Notes under the pieces: generated by a model
What the model saw: the letters and a program-made list of their open reading frames with translations, nothing else
What the model was told of the DNA's origin: nothing
Databases searched by the model: none
Origin: an uncultured Roseobacter sp.
Lineage (GTDB): Bacteria; Pseudomonadota; Alphaproteobacteria; Rhodobacterales; Rhodobacteraceae
Assembly: GCF_947488185.1 (NCBI RefSeq)
Contig: NZ_CANKYM010000007.1
Location: forward strand, 45,405-109,404
DNA length: 64,000 nucleotides
Direction: 5' to 3'
Position numbers and translations under genes: made by a program
In this document: positions 17,259 through 25,924 of the stretch, piece by piece
How the letters are laid out: the number at the start of each line of letters is the position of its first letter
How positions within the stretch are numbered: the first letter of the stretch is position 1

Positions 17259-18113
17259 TTATTGGTCCGGCACCGGCTGCTCTCGCAAATCAGCCCGCGC
17301 GTCGCGAATAATTGCCCAGGACGAGTGCAGGAACAGCGCCGCGATACCGAAGGCGACGATCAGGTCCGGCCAGCCACTGCCGAACCAGGCGACAAGTCCG
17401 GCCGCGATCACCACAGCGACGTTGCCGATGGCGTCGTTGCGCGAGAACAGCCAGACCGCCCGCATGTTGGCGTCTCCCTTCCGGTGCTTCAGAAGCGGCA
17501 GAACGGCGAGGATATTGACGATCAGCGCACCCACGGCGAAGGCACCCATCAGGCCCGCCTCGGGCGTGGCCTGGTTCAGGACGCGCCAGAACGTGCTGGC
17601 AACGACCCCAAGTCCCAGAAGGCCAAGGAACACGCCCTGGATCATGGCGGACCGGGCGCGCCACGTCAGGCTCCAGCCAATGGCGAGCAAGCCGAGAAAC
17701 GTGATCGCCCCATCGCCGAGGAAATCGAGGGCATCCGCCTTCAGCGCCTGCGAGCCGGACAGGAAGCCGCCCGCCATTTCCACAACGCCGTATCCGAGAT
17801 TCAGCGCAACCACGATCCAGAGCGCCCGACGGTAGGACGGGTCTTGGTGGGCTATATCGGTCGAGGCGTCGTCGCCCTCAATCCGTTCGAATCCGTAGCC
17901 TGTCGCCTCCAGGGCCGGACGCACCTGCGGAAGATCGTTTTCCGCGATGCGCAGCGTCATTATGTGGGTTGCCGCCGAGACCTTGACGTTCTCCGCCGCG
18001 ACGCCAGCCGACCGCGCAGCGCGCTCGATCTCGGCCGCGTCCTGCGCACAATCCATTCCCTGCACCCGCATCCGGATCGGCGCGTTCTGCTCACTGGTTC
18101 CGGGCGTGTTCAT
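17259..18113 (-). CDS. Cation transporter with N-terminal HMA-like domain (CDF-related)
   Basis: A 284-aa membrane protein. Residues about 12-80 are a ferredoxin-like heavy-metal domain in which the usual CxxC loop is reduced to one Cys (GMDCAQD). From about residue 95 there are six hydrophobic segments, the first containing LNLGYGVVEMAGGF and ADALDFLGDG, the latter close to the Asp-rich site of CDF exporters. It would move a divalent cation out of the cytoplasm. The start overlaps the end of the upstream CDF gene by 4 bases. There is no C-terminal cytoplasmic domain, unlike most CDF proteins. Confidence 0.8.
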   Translation of the reverse strand: MNTPGTSEQNAPIRMRVQGMDCAQDAAEIERAARSAGVAAENVKVSAATHIMTLRIAENDLPQVRPALEATGYGFERIEGDDASTDIAHQDPSYRRALWIVVALNLGYGVVEMAGGFLSGSQALKADALDFLGDGAITFLGLLAIGWSLTWRARSAMIQGVFLGLLGLGVVASTFWRVLNQATPEAGLMGAFAVGALIVNILAVLPLLKHRKGDANMRAVWLFSRNDAIGNVAVVIAAGLVAWFGSGWPDLIVAFGIAALFLHSSWAIIRDARADLREQPVPDQ

Positions 18114-19039
18114 GAGATCGCCTCACCATGCCCGCGCCCGCCGAACTCGGAGGGGTCGCCACAGGCGTGTCGCGCACATTCAAGCTCCAACGTCGTGTGC
18201 TCGATGTCGAACCTGTCGGAGAGGACGGACTTGATCCGCTCCTTGATCGCGTCGGCGTCATTCCAGCGGCCCTCCTCGATCACCACATGCGCGTCGAGCG
18301 CGGCGCAATGCTCGTCCATCTGCCAGAAATGCGCGTGGTGGATGCCGGTCACGCCGGGCACCCCGCGCACGGCGTCGAGAACGCCGCGCGTCTCGATATC
18401 TGGCGGCGATCCGAGCATCAGGATGCGGATGACCGGGCCGATCTCCCGGAAGGATTGCCAGAGGATATAGCCCGCAATCATGACCGTCACGATAGGGTCG
18501 ATCAGCCGCCAGTCGTAGAGCAGGATCAGTGTTCCGGCGAGGATCACGGCGATGGAGCCAAGCGCGTCTGCGACGTTGTGCAGGAACGCCGCGCGTATGT
18601 TCACGCTGGATTTGGACATGCGATAAGTCAGCAGTGCGGTGGCCGCGTCCACGATCAGCGCGATTCCCGCGATGATGACGATCAGCCATCCCTCGACAGG
18701 CTGCGGATCGACAAAGCGCATCGCCGCCTCGTAAAGCAGGTAGAGACCGATCAGGATCAGGGTCGTGTAGTTGATGAGCGCTGCAACCACCTCCACCCGG
18801 CCGTAACCGAAGGTCATATCCGCATCCCTCGGTCGCCGTGCGATCTTGCGGGCCGCAAAGGCGATGATGAGCGAGATCGCGTCGGAGAAGTTGTGCAGCG
18901 CATCGGCGATCAGTGCGAGAGAGCCGGAGACGATCCCGCCAATGATCTGCGCGACCGTCAGTCCAAGATTGACGGCAATCGCCGCGAACACCCTCCGGTC
19001 GCCAGCCTCGGGGTCTATGTGGACGTGGTCATGCGGCAT
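18110..19039 (-). CDS. Cation diffusion facilitator exporter (CzcD/ZitB-like)
   Basis: About 309 aa from MPHDHVH; an ATG 15 bases upstream is also possible. A His-rich N terminus is followed by six membrane segments, with the zinc-site residues HNFSDA in segment II and HNVADA in segment V, and a C-terminal cytoplasmic domain with conserved His (HHAHFWQMDEH). It exports Zn(II) and related cations by proton antiport. It overlaps the transglutaminase-like gene upstream and the second CDF gene downstream, forming a three-gene operon read from the MerR-type promoter at 19.8 kb. Confidence 0.9.
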   Translation of the reverse strand: MPHDHVHIDPEAGDRRVFAAIAVNLGLTVAQIIGGIVSGSLALIADALHNFSDAISLIIAFAARKIARRPRDADMTFGYGRVEVVAALINYTTLILIGLYLLYEAAMRFVDPQPVEGWLIVIIAGIALIVDAATALLTYRMSKSSVNIRAAFLHNVADALGSIAVILAGTLILLYDWRLIDPIVTVMIAGYILWQSFREIGPVIRILMLGSPPDIETRGVLDAVRGVPGVTGIHHAHFWQMDEHCAALDAHVVIEEGRWNDADAIKERIKSVLSDRFDIEHTTLELECARHACGDPSEFGGRGHGEAIS

Positions 19040-19784
19040 TGGGTGAACCCCCATGCGAACGTGTTAAAACTGCTCGTGGCTTCAAGCGACCCGAACGAAA
19101 TGCTCGAACTCGACGGTTCATCCAATGACGAATGATGTTTCGATAGAGGAAGCTCCGAACCCAACCGAACTCCTGGGCATGTGTTTCGTAGAAGTCGTCA
19201 GGGGTCTCAAAGAGGCCAAAATCCTGAACGATCCCAGACTTTTGGATGTAGGTGCCGTCGCCCTTCCATTCGACCGGCGGCGCGCTTAAGCAATCCGTGC
19301 CGACACCGTAGCCACACAGGCTTTCCCGTCCATCGAAGGCGGTCAGCAAAGCTGACAGAAACCGGCTGTCCAGGATGAACCCCTCAAGGTCGATCCAACG
19401 TCCATCCATTTCGACCTCCACCCAGGAGTGCAGGATTTCCAAAGGCGCGATGGGATAGACAAGCTCGGGCACCACGCCGCGCTGAAGGCCCTTGTGGATC
19501 GTAAAGCCGTGAAGCCGACACGGGACTCCGAGTGCGCGCAGGAGCGCCATCAGCAGCGTGCCCTTCGTGTTGCACTGCCCATACCCGTCAGACAGCACCT
19601 CGGATGCCGGAATGTCATCGGCGCGATTGTAGCCAAACAGGATTTCGTTGCGGACAAAATCATAGACGGCCCCGACCCGGTCATAGGTCGCGAGGGCAGA
19701 CCAGCCACGCTCGGCAATCAGCCCTTGAACAGACTGCGCCCTGAAATCGAGAAGCGATGTTGCGGAGAGATGGTCACAGGACAT
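19029..19784 (-). CDS. Transglutaminase-like (cysteine protease fold) protein
   Basis: A 251-aa protein with the transglutaminase-like triad in order: Cys in SDGYGQCNTKGTLL, His in ILHSWVEVE and Asp in RWIDLEGF. The family includes peptidases and amidases; the substrate here is unknown. It is the first gene after a MerR-type promoter and overlaps the CDF exporter gene, so it should be metal-induced together with efflux. That is an unusual partner for zinc efflux. No signal peptide is visible, so it probably acts in the cytoplasm. Confidence 0.8.
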   Translation of the reverse strand: MSCDHLSATSLLDFRAQSVQGLIAERGWSALATYDRVGAVYDFVRNEILFGYNRADDIPASEVLSDGYGQCNTKGTLLMALLRALGVPCRLHGFTIHKGLQRGVVPELVYPIAPLEILHSWVEVEMDGRWIDLEGFILDSRFLSALLTAFDGRESLCGYGVGTDCLSAPPVEWKGDGTYIQKSGIVQDFGLFETPDDFYETHAQEFGWVRSFLYRNIIRHWMNRRVRAFRSGRLKPRAVLTRSHGGSPNAA

Positions 19785-19813
19785 GGCAAGCCTCTGGATA
19801 CGTTGTCCCGAAC

Positions 19814-19844
19814 AGCATAATGTCTCTAGCGACTAGAGGTTCAA
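19814..19844 (-). promoter_or_regulatory. MerR-type promoter/operator of the divalent-metal operon
   Basis: Read on the minus strand, TTGAAC (19839-19844) and TATGCT (19814-19819) are separated by 19 bases, the over-long spacer typical of MerR-activated promoters. The spacer holds the dyad CTCTAG-tcg-CTAGAG. It faces the transglutaminase-CDF-CDF operon. The ribosome site AAGGAG of the divergent merR-type gene overlaps the -35 element, so the regulator likely controls itself too. Confidence 0.75.
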
Positions 19845-19855
19845 GGAGTATTTTC

Positions 19856-20272
19856 ATGTTCTCGATCGGCGAGCTTTCACGACGCACCAAGGTCAAGGTT
19901 CCGACCATCCGCTACTATGAGACTGTCGGCCTGCTGACCGCGCCAGAGCGCACTGAAGGCAACCAGAGACGATACGATCGGGCGGGCCTGCAACGATTGA
20001 ACTTCATCAGGCACGCACGGGACCTCGGGTTTTCGATTGAAGCGATCTCGTCGCTGATCGAGCTTCAGGATCACCCTGACCGGTCCTGCCAGGCGGCAAC
20101 CGATATCGCGGCCGCGCAACTCTCGGATGTCCGGGCGAAGATCAGAAGGCTCCGTGCGCTGGAGAAGGAGTTACTCCGTATCACCAAAGGGTGTGATGGC
20201 GAAGGCGTGTCAGAGGACTGCTACGTGCTAACATCCTTGGCCGACCACGAGCTGTGCGAGCGGCAGCATTGA
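19856..20272 (+). CDS. MerR-family divalent-metal sensor (ZntR/PbrR/CadR-like)
   Basis: A 138-aa regulator started at MFSIGELSRR, 8 bases after AAGGAG; the open frame upstream is not needed. The N-terminal winged helix has the family RYYE motif. The metal-site cysteines fit the divalent class: C78 (DRSCQ), C113 and C122 with eight residues between (GCDGEGVSEDC), and a trailing C and H in ELCERQH. It should bind Zn(II), Pb(II) or Cd(II) and untwist the 19-base-spacer promoter beside it to switch on the CDF exporters. Confidence 0.88.
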   Translation: MFSIGELSRRTKVKVPTIRYYETVGLLTAPERTEGNQRRYDRAGLQRLNFIRHARDLGFSIEAISSLIELQDHPDRSCQAATDIAAAQLSDVRAKIRRLRALEKELLRITKGCDGEGVSEDCYVLTSLADHELCERQH

Positions 20273-20557
20273 TGGGCCAAGATCGGTTGTTTCTGTCAGC
20301 GGCAATCTCAATTGATGACAAAGATATATGTCTCGCATGCCGACCTTGGCCCTTGTTGCGGCGAAGGTTCGGAAAGAGCCCAACCTGTGAATTCGGAATT
20401 CTCGCTGCGTGCGCGCGCAGCAACAAAATTTCCGCATATGCACTATGGAGAGCAATGTTCAACTGCAAGGGAAGCGGCCGTTCAAGATATGCTATGTTCT
20501 TGCCGTCAGCGCTGTGCTGATGACTGGGTACGGGGGGAGGATTGGAGGGTATGAATA

Positions 20558-21190
20558 ATGCCAAGAGTCCAACTTCCCGCTGTCACGCCAAAACACAGAG
20601 CCTGGAACAAGGGGCGCATCATCGGTCAAAAGCGGCCGCTGTTACCGAAGCAAGTCTGGGCCATTCGGACACGTCTAGAGCTCGCTGGTAATCTACGAGA
20701 CCTTGCCTTGTTAAACGTCGCCATCGATAGCAAATTGCGTGGCTGCGATTTGGTCCGACTGACGGTTAGCAACCTCGTGAAGGAAGACCGAGTGAGGGAA
20801 CGAGTTACAGTGGTCCAAAGTAAGACCAAGCGACCTGTTCAATTCGAACTGACGGAAAACACGCGTGAAACTATTTTGGCCTAGGTCAAATCCCCAGAGG
20901 TGTTCGCGGGCCCTTTCTTGTTCCCAAGTCGCTTTCACGATCGGCCACACATATCGACGCGCCAGTACGGTCGGATTGTACGCGATTGGGTGACTTCCAT
21001 TGGGTTAGAGCCAAGTGGATATGGCACGCACTCATTGCGCCGGACAAAGGCAGCGGAAATCTATCGGAAGACCGGTAATCTACGTGCCGTCCAACTGCTG
21101 CTAGGTCGCACTAGGGTCGACAGCACCGTTCGGTGCCTAGGTGTCGAACTAGAAGATGCTCTGAGTATTGCAGAGCGGATCGACATATAA
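20558..21190 (+). pseudogene. Tyrosine recombinase/integrase relic with internal stop
   Basis: Two consecutive pieces in the same frame (20558-20884 and 20885-21190) make one 210-codon short phage-integrase-type protein, broken by an in-frame TAG at 20882-20884. The catalytic domain keeps Arg in SKLRGCDL, Lys in QSKTKRP and the HSLRR box. The later GH motif reads LLGRTRVD and the nucleophile position reads VRCLGV, so His is replaced by Arg and the catalytic Tyr by Cys. It is therefore inactive by at least three lesions. It lies between the metal cassette and the catabolic cluster and probably marks an old insertion boundary. Confidence 0.8.
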
Positions 21191-21198
21191 CTTACCTT

Positions 21199-21229
21199 GG
21201 CGAGCGGCGCTGTCGTTCGCCATTTTTTT
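21199..21229 (+). terminator. Rho-independent terminator after the integrase relic
   Basis: An 8-base stem starting GGCGAGCG (21199) and closing CGTTCGCC (ending 21221), with one G-T pair, is followed by ATTTTTTT. It would stop plus-strand transcription before the convergent catabolic operon. Confidence 0.65.
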
Positions 21230-21332
21230 AGCGGTTGTTGGTGCTTCGTATGGCAATAACCGATACCGAACTATTGACTTGGCAGCGCTGTGCAGATCGC
21301 AGGTGTTCCAATTCCAGGAAATTACCTGCCTC

Positions 21333-22610
21333 TCAGGTCGGCGAAATGGATTTCGCAGCCTGTTCAACTGCGAATTTCGTCTTCTCCAGATCCTCCGCGG
21401 TGATCGCGAGTGACGGATAGAGCTTACCCGGTGACTTGAATATCCCGTGCTGACGCAGCGCCTTGTTGTAGGTTGCATTCCGTGCGGGATCGTCATGCTT
21501 GGCTGTGCGGTAGTCACGGCACGCCCCGGTCGTGAAGAAAATATCAAAAAGGGTCTCGTCCCCGCAGATTTTGTGTGGGATCTCTACTGCGTCGAGCGCG
21601 CTGCTTTGCATTTCCTGCAACCTGCGGCCGATGTCGCGGAGGCTGTCATAGCTGCCGTCGCGCTTCAGGATTTCCATGGTCTTGAGACCCGCCGCCGCCG
21701 CAATCGGATTGCCCGAAAGTGTGCCAAGTTGCATCAGCCATTTGTCACCCCCCACGATAGATTTGTCGAAATGCTGCATGATCTCGGCGCTCGCCCCGAG
21801 GGCGGCAAGCGGAAACCCCCCGCCGATAATCTTGCCCAGCGTGCAGATATCCGGCGTCACGCCATAGCGTTCCTGTGCCCCGCCGTAGGCCAGCCTGAAC
21901 CCCGTGACGATCTCATCAAAGATCAGCAACACGCCGTGCTTGTCGCACAGATTGCGCAGGCCCTGCAGAAAACCGGGTGCGGCAGGAATGATCCGTTGCA
22001 GCGGCTCGGCGATGATAGCGGCAATGTCGTTGTGTTCGATCAGCAAAGCCTCAACAGCGGCCAGATCGTTGAAGGGCGCAATCAGCATCTGATCGGCAAC
22101 GCTTTGCGGGATACCCGCGCTGTCCGGCACGGCTTGCGGGAAGTTAACGCGCCGCTCGGGCGCAAGGCTCATCTGTGCCTCTGCGCTCATGCCATGATAG
22201 CCGCCTTCAAACTTCAGGATCTTGTTGCGACCCGTATAGGCGCGCGCGAGGCGGATGGCATACATATCTGCCTCTCCACCCGACGCGACGAACCTGACTT
22301 GTTCACAACAGGGCACGGCTTCGACGATTGCCTCGGCCAGTGCGATGCCTTTGGCGTTGTTGGCAAAGAACGTCATGCCCTTCGGGAGTTGCTCCAATAC
22401 AGCCTCCATCACCTCCGGGTGACCGTGACCGAGGAGCATGGGGCCGGAGCCGATCAGGTAGTCGACGTATTCGTTGCCATCTTCGTCCCAAACGCGGCTT
22501 CCCTCGCCTCGCGCGATGACGATGCCGGGGTCGAAATTGCCAAATCCGCCCGCAGGCAGGACGGATTGAGCGCGGGCGATCCATTCGGATTGGGTGGTCA
22601 GTTTTTGCAT
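21333..22610 (-). CDS. Class III aminotransferase, glutamate-1-semialdehyde aminomutase-like
   Basis: A 425-aa PLP enzyme. The fold-type I features are visible: ARGEGSRVWDEDGNEYVDY near the N terminus, SGGEAD and GYHG cofactor contacts, the FDEIVTGFR segment, and the Schiff-base Lys in TLGKIIGGGFP. It transfers or migrates an amino group; in a catabolic cluster a role in tetrapyrrole synthesis is unlikely. It is the last gene of the six-gene minus-strand operon, starting 4 bases after the third enolase-superfamily gene ends. Confidence 0.88.
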   Translation of the reverse strand: MQKLTTQSEWIARAQSVLPAGGFGNFDPGIVIARGEGSRVWDEDGNEYVDYLIGSGPMLLGHGHPEVMEAVLEQLPKGMTFFANNAKGIALAEAIVEAVPCCEQVRFVASGGEADMYAIRLARAYTGRNKILKFEGGYHGMSAEAQMSLAPERRVNFPQAVPDSAGIPQSVADQMLIAPFNDLAAVEALLIEHNDIAAIIAEPLQRIIPAAPGFLQGLRNLCDKHGVLLIFDEIVTGFRLAYGGAQERYGVTPDICTLGKIIGGGFPLAALGASAEIMQHFDKSIVGGDKWLMQLGTLSGNPIAAAAGLKTMEILKRDGSYDSLRDIGRRLQEMQSSALDAVEIPHKICGDETLFDIFFTTGACRDYRTAKHDDPARNATYNKALRQHGIFKSPGKLYPSLAITAEDLEKTKFAVEQAAKSISPT

Positions 22611-22614
22611 GTGT

Positions 22615-23718
22615 TCAGTTCAACTCAAGGATGGGTGTGCCGAGCACGTCCGGGTCAGGTGTCACCCCAAGGCCCGGCCCTTCAGGCGGTGCGATACGAC
22701 CGTCTGTGCGTGTCGGGCAATCAGGCGCGATGCGCGGACCGACGTAGGATGACAGATCGCAGGTGTTGAGGAGCGCGCCACGCGGTGTAGAGGCCGCAAA
22801 GTGCAGCGACGCGGCGGTGACGACGTCGGACCCCCAAGTACATTCGGCGCAGATTTCCGCGCCCAGATGCACGGTCAGATCGCGGGCGCGGCGCATCGCC
22901 GAGAGACCGCCGAACTTCGAGAGTTTCAGGGCGACCGCGTCCAACACGCCCAACTCTGCCGCGCGCATTAGCGAGGCAAGATCGTAAGCGCCTTCGTCGA
23001 TCTTCATGGGCAAACCGGTGGCATTTCGGACGGCAGCGCAATCTTCGAGTGTCTTGCAGGGCTGTTCGAGCATCACGTCGAGATGCGCTACGGCACGGCC
23101 TGTGCGGGTGGCGTGCAGTTTGGTCGCGCCGCAGTTCCAATCGCCGTAGACCAGTGGCCCCGCGCCAACAGCCTCGCGCACTTTGATCAGACGTTCTGCA
23201 TCTGCTTGCCAATCCGCGTCGGCACCCAGTTTGACCTGAAACTGGCGGATGCCCGTTGCGTAAGCCTCTTTCGCGATCCGCGCCATCTCGTCCGGGGCAA
23301 TGCAGGTGATCGAGTGATAAAGCGGCATATCGGCCCGCGTGCGCCCGCCCAGCAGGGCATAAAGCGGTTGCCCCGTCGCTTTGCCGAACAGGTCCCAGAG
23401 TGCCATATCGACAATGGATTTGGCATGGAGGTGTCCTTGCAGAAAACCATCAAGCTTGCGCATGGGCGCGTCGACGCCGAAGGGGCTGATCCCTAGGATT
23501 TCCGGAGCCATTTCGGTGAGTGCACTGGGCACGCCATCCGCAAATGCGGGCAGGTAATGCGGAATTGGGCAGACTTCGCCCCAGCCTTGCAGGCCGGTGT
23601 CAGTTTCAAGGCACAGCACGTGGGTTTTGACCGTGTCGCAGGTTTTACCCTCGGCCATGTAGTAGGTTTCATGGCTGGTCAGGTCGACAGACCACAGGGT
23701 GATGCGCGTGACCCTCAT
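22615..23718 (-). CDS. Enolase-superfamily (mandelate racemase/muconate lactonizing) enzyme, copy 1
   Basis: A 367-aa enzyme with an N-terminal capping domain and a C-terminal barrel. Catalytic Lys on strand 2 is in FQVKLG, metal ligands are in GDWNCG (Asp), LEQPC (Glu) and KIDEG (Asp), and the second Lys is in ALKLSKFGG. Two facing lysines are used for 1,1-proton transfer (racemase/epimerase) or for dehydration, as in the cis-3-hydroxyproline dehydratase and hydroxyproline-betaine epimerase groups. Its start overlaps the preceding paralogue by 4 bases (ATGA). Exact substrate unknown. Confidence 0.88.
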   Translation of the reverse strand: MRVTRITLWSVDLTSHETYYMAEGKTCDTVKTHVLCLETDTGLQGWGEVCPIPHYLPAFADGVPSALTEMAPEILGISPFGVDAPMRKLDGFLQGHLHAKSIVDMALWDLFGKATGQPLYALLGGRTRADMPLYHSITCIAPDEMARIAKEAYATGIRQFQVKLGADADWQADAERLIKVREAVGAGPLVYGDWNCGATKLHATRTGRAVAHLDVMLEQPCKTLEDCAAVRNATGLPMKIDEGAYDLASLMRAAELGVLDAVALKLSKFGGLSAMRRARDLTVHLGAEICAECTWGSDVVTAASLHFAASTPRGALLNTCDLSSYVGPRIAPDCPTRTDGRIAPPEGPGLGVTPDPDVLGTPILELN

Positions 23719-24821
23719 GCGTAGACTGCCACCGGATTTCCCAGCGTGTCTTCGTCCGGATGAACGCCGAGGCCGGGATTGTCTGGCAAATGCAGGTGGC
23801 CATCCGTATTGCGCGGCCCACGGCCTCCGGCGATGTCGATGGTGATCATATCCTGACAGGCCCAGACAGCATGGCAGTTGGCGTCCGGTATTGTCGCCGC
23901 CAGATGCAGGGCTTCAGTATCGGCGAGGACGGTGCCGCCGGTTGCCATGACAAACATGTCGATCCCATGGGAGAGCGCGATGTCGCGCATGCGGGCCGCT
24001 TTGGTCAGCCCACCGACACGGTTGAGTTTGATGCCGAATACCTCTGCCAGCCCATCGCGTGCGATGCGGGCGGCGTCTTGCAGCGTGACAAGGCTTTCGT
24101 CGACCGACACGGGTGCCGCATGTTTCCCGCTGATGGCCGCGATGTCGTCCAGCGTTTCGCACGGCTGTTCAAACATCGCGTTCAGGTCTTCGGTCGCAGA
24201 CATGACACGCAAGGCCTGTTGCCGGGTCCAGCCACGGTTCACATCGTACAGGACGATTTCGCCGTCGCGCCGCATGTCTTCGACGTCGCGGATGCGGGCA
24301 ATGTCCGGCGCCACGTCCCCGCCAATCTTAACGGAATGCGCGACGTAGCCGCGTTGGCGATAGCGCTCGATGACGGCGCGGGTTTCGTCCACCGTTTTGG
24401 CCCCCACGGAGGAGGCGATGGGGCGCGGCGTGCGTGATCCGCCGCCCATCAGGTCGGCAATCGGGAGCCCCGCGGCTTGCCCCGCAATGTCCCAGCACGC
24501 CATGTCGATGGGGCTTTTGGCATAGAGGTGGCCGGGCAAGGCAAGGTCCATCGCGCGTTCGACATCAAGCACTTTGCGCGGGTCGAGGCCGAGTATGAAG
24601 AACGCCATCGTCTCGATCCCCGCACGGATGCCGGGGCCATGGGCAGGGACATATGTGTGCCCCCAGGGCGTTCCCTCACCCCAGCCGGTGATGCCTGCAT
24701 CGGTCTCGATCTTGACGAGCGTCGCGTCGAGCACCTCAAACTTGAGCCGACCACCAGAGAGCCAATAGGGGTGCTCAAGCGGCAGATCGACCTGAAACAC
24801 GGAAAGGCGCGTGATCTTCAA
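23715..24821 (-). CDS. Enolase-superfamily (mandelate racemase/muconate lactonizing) enzyme, copy 2
   Basis: A 368-aa paralogue of its two neighbours. Motifs in order: SVKIGGD (Lys), YDVNRGW (Asp), MFEQPC (Glu), SVDES (Asp) and GIKLNRVGG (Lys). The late barrel segment (MATGGTVLADTEALH) differs from copies 1 and 3, which have CTWG/DTWGG there, so the substrate pocket is probably different. It overlaps both flanking copies by 4 bases. It likely acts on a pathway intermediate in the cytoplasm as an epimerase or dehydratase. Confidence 0.87.
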   Translation of the reverse strand: MKITRLSVFQVDLPLEHPYWLSGGRLKFEVLDATLVKIETDAGITGWGEGTPWGHTYVPAHGPGIRAGIETMAFFILGLDPRKVLDVERAMDLALPGHLYAKSPIDMACWDIAGQAAGLPIADLMGGGSRTPRPIASSVGAKTVDETRAVIERYRQRGYVAHSVKIGGDVAPDIARIRDVEDMRRDGEIVLYDVNRGWTRQQALRVMSATEDLNAMFEQPCETLDDIAAISGKHAAPVSVDESLVTLQDAARIARDGLAEVFGIKLNRVGGLTKAARMRDIALSHGIDMFVMATGGTVLADTEALHLAATIPDANCHAVWACQDMITIDIAGGRGPRNTDGHLHLPDNPGLGVHPDEDTLGNPVAVYA

Positions 24822-25924
24822 GCTGTATACTCCGCCACTGGTGCGCCGAGGCTGTCGAAGTCCGGCGTGACCCCCAAGCCCGGCGTATCAGGCGCATAGA
24901 GTTTTCCATCCTTCGCCCAGGCACCGCCAATTCCTGTCGATCGGGTATTGTAGTTCATCAGATCTGTGGTGTTTTGCAGGTAGTCCGGGGGCGTTGAGGC
25001 CGCAAAATGCGCGACCACGGCGGTGGTGATTTCGCCGCCCCACGTGTCTTCCGATACGACAGGGATACGGTTGTCCACGAGGTAGTCGCGAACGCGACGG
25101 GCCTTGGACAACCCGCCAAGGTTCGAGAGCTTCAGGCAACAGATCTCGGCCCCCCGATCCGCAACGATCCGCTGCGCGACCGAAATGTCGGTCACGCATT
25201 CATCCAGTTTCATCGGCTGTCGGGCCACGCGGCGGACCTGCTGGCATTCCTCATACGTGCGGCAGGGTTGTTCCAGGATGTAGTCCAAATCTGCCGTTGC
25301 GCGGGCAACACGAATGGCGTTGTCGACGCGCCAGCCCTGATTGGCATCGGCCATCGCCTTTTCCCCGGGGTGAAGCAGCGCGACGCCGGCTTTGATCCGA
25401 TCAATGTCTGACGTCCAATCGCCGCCGACCTTGATCTGGAATTGCCGATATCCCTCCGCCCGGTAGCGTTCCATTTCGGTAAGGGTTTCTTCGGTCGCTT
25501 TTTGTGGGGCCACCCGGTACATCGGTGCGCCGTCCGTAAGTTTGCCCCCGAGAAGCATCCAAACAGGCTGGTTGCAAGCTTGGCCCAGAATGTCCCAGCA
25601 GGCTGCATCGAACGGGGCTTTGGCATAGCCGTGCCCTTGCACCGTATGATCCATGACCTGTTCGATCCGCGCGACTTGCCGGGGGTCCTCGCCCAGCAGG
25701 TTCGATGCGGCGAGGCGGGCAAAGGCCTCCACCCCTTCCGAATGCGCGACCATATAGTTTTCGCCACATGGGGTGAATTCACCGCAACCCTGCAGGCCTG
25801 CGTCTGTATCTATGACAACGACGCTTGCCTTTGCGATCCTGATGGCATTGCCCGCACCCCAGACATAGGCCCCGCCAACGTAAGGCAGATCGGTCTTGAA
25901 GATGCGGATGCGGGTGATTTTCAC
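24818..25924 (-). CDS. Enolase-superfamily (mandelate racemase/muconate lactonizing) enzyme, copy 3
   Basis: A 368-aa enzyme with FQIKVGGDW (Lys), ADANQGW (Asp), LEQPC (Glu), KLDEC (Asp) and CLKLSNLGG (Lys). The SEDTWGGEI segment and GLGVTPD tail are typical of proline-derivative members such as cis-3-hydroxy-L-proline dehydratase and 4-hydroxyproline-betaine epimerase; the assignment to that subgroup is by resemblance only. It is the first of the three copies transcribed and overlaps the dehydrogenase gene before it and copy 2 after it by 4 bases each. Confidence 0.88.
   Translation of the reverse strand: MKITRIRIFKTDLPYVGGAYVWGAGNAIRIAKASVVVIDTDAGLQGCGEFTPCGENYMVAHSEGVEAFARLAASNLLGEDPRQVARIEQVMDHTVQGHGYAKAPFDAACWDILGQACNQPVWMLLGGKLTDGAPMYRVAPQKATEETLTEMERYRAEGYRQFQIKVGGDWTSDIDRIKAGVALLHPGEKAMADANQGWRVDNAIRVARATADLDYILEQPCRTYEECQQVRRVARQPMKLDECVTDISVAQRIVADRGAEICCLKLSNLGGLSKARRVRDYLVDNRIPVVSEDTWGGEITTAVVAHFAASTPPDYLQNTTDLMNYNTRSTGIGGAWAKDGKLYAPDTPGLGVTPDFDSLGAPVAEYTA

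Noticed and set aside
16836..18470. 544-codon open frame on the plus strand
   Set aside because: It runs antisense through both CDF exporter genes, has no family resemblance and an Arg/Pro-rich composition expected from high-GC shadow frames.
21447..22769. 440-codon open frame on the plus strand
   Set aside because: Antisense to the aminotransferase and the first enolase-superfamily gene, both with clear catalytic motifs.
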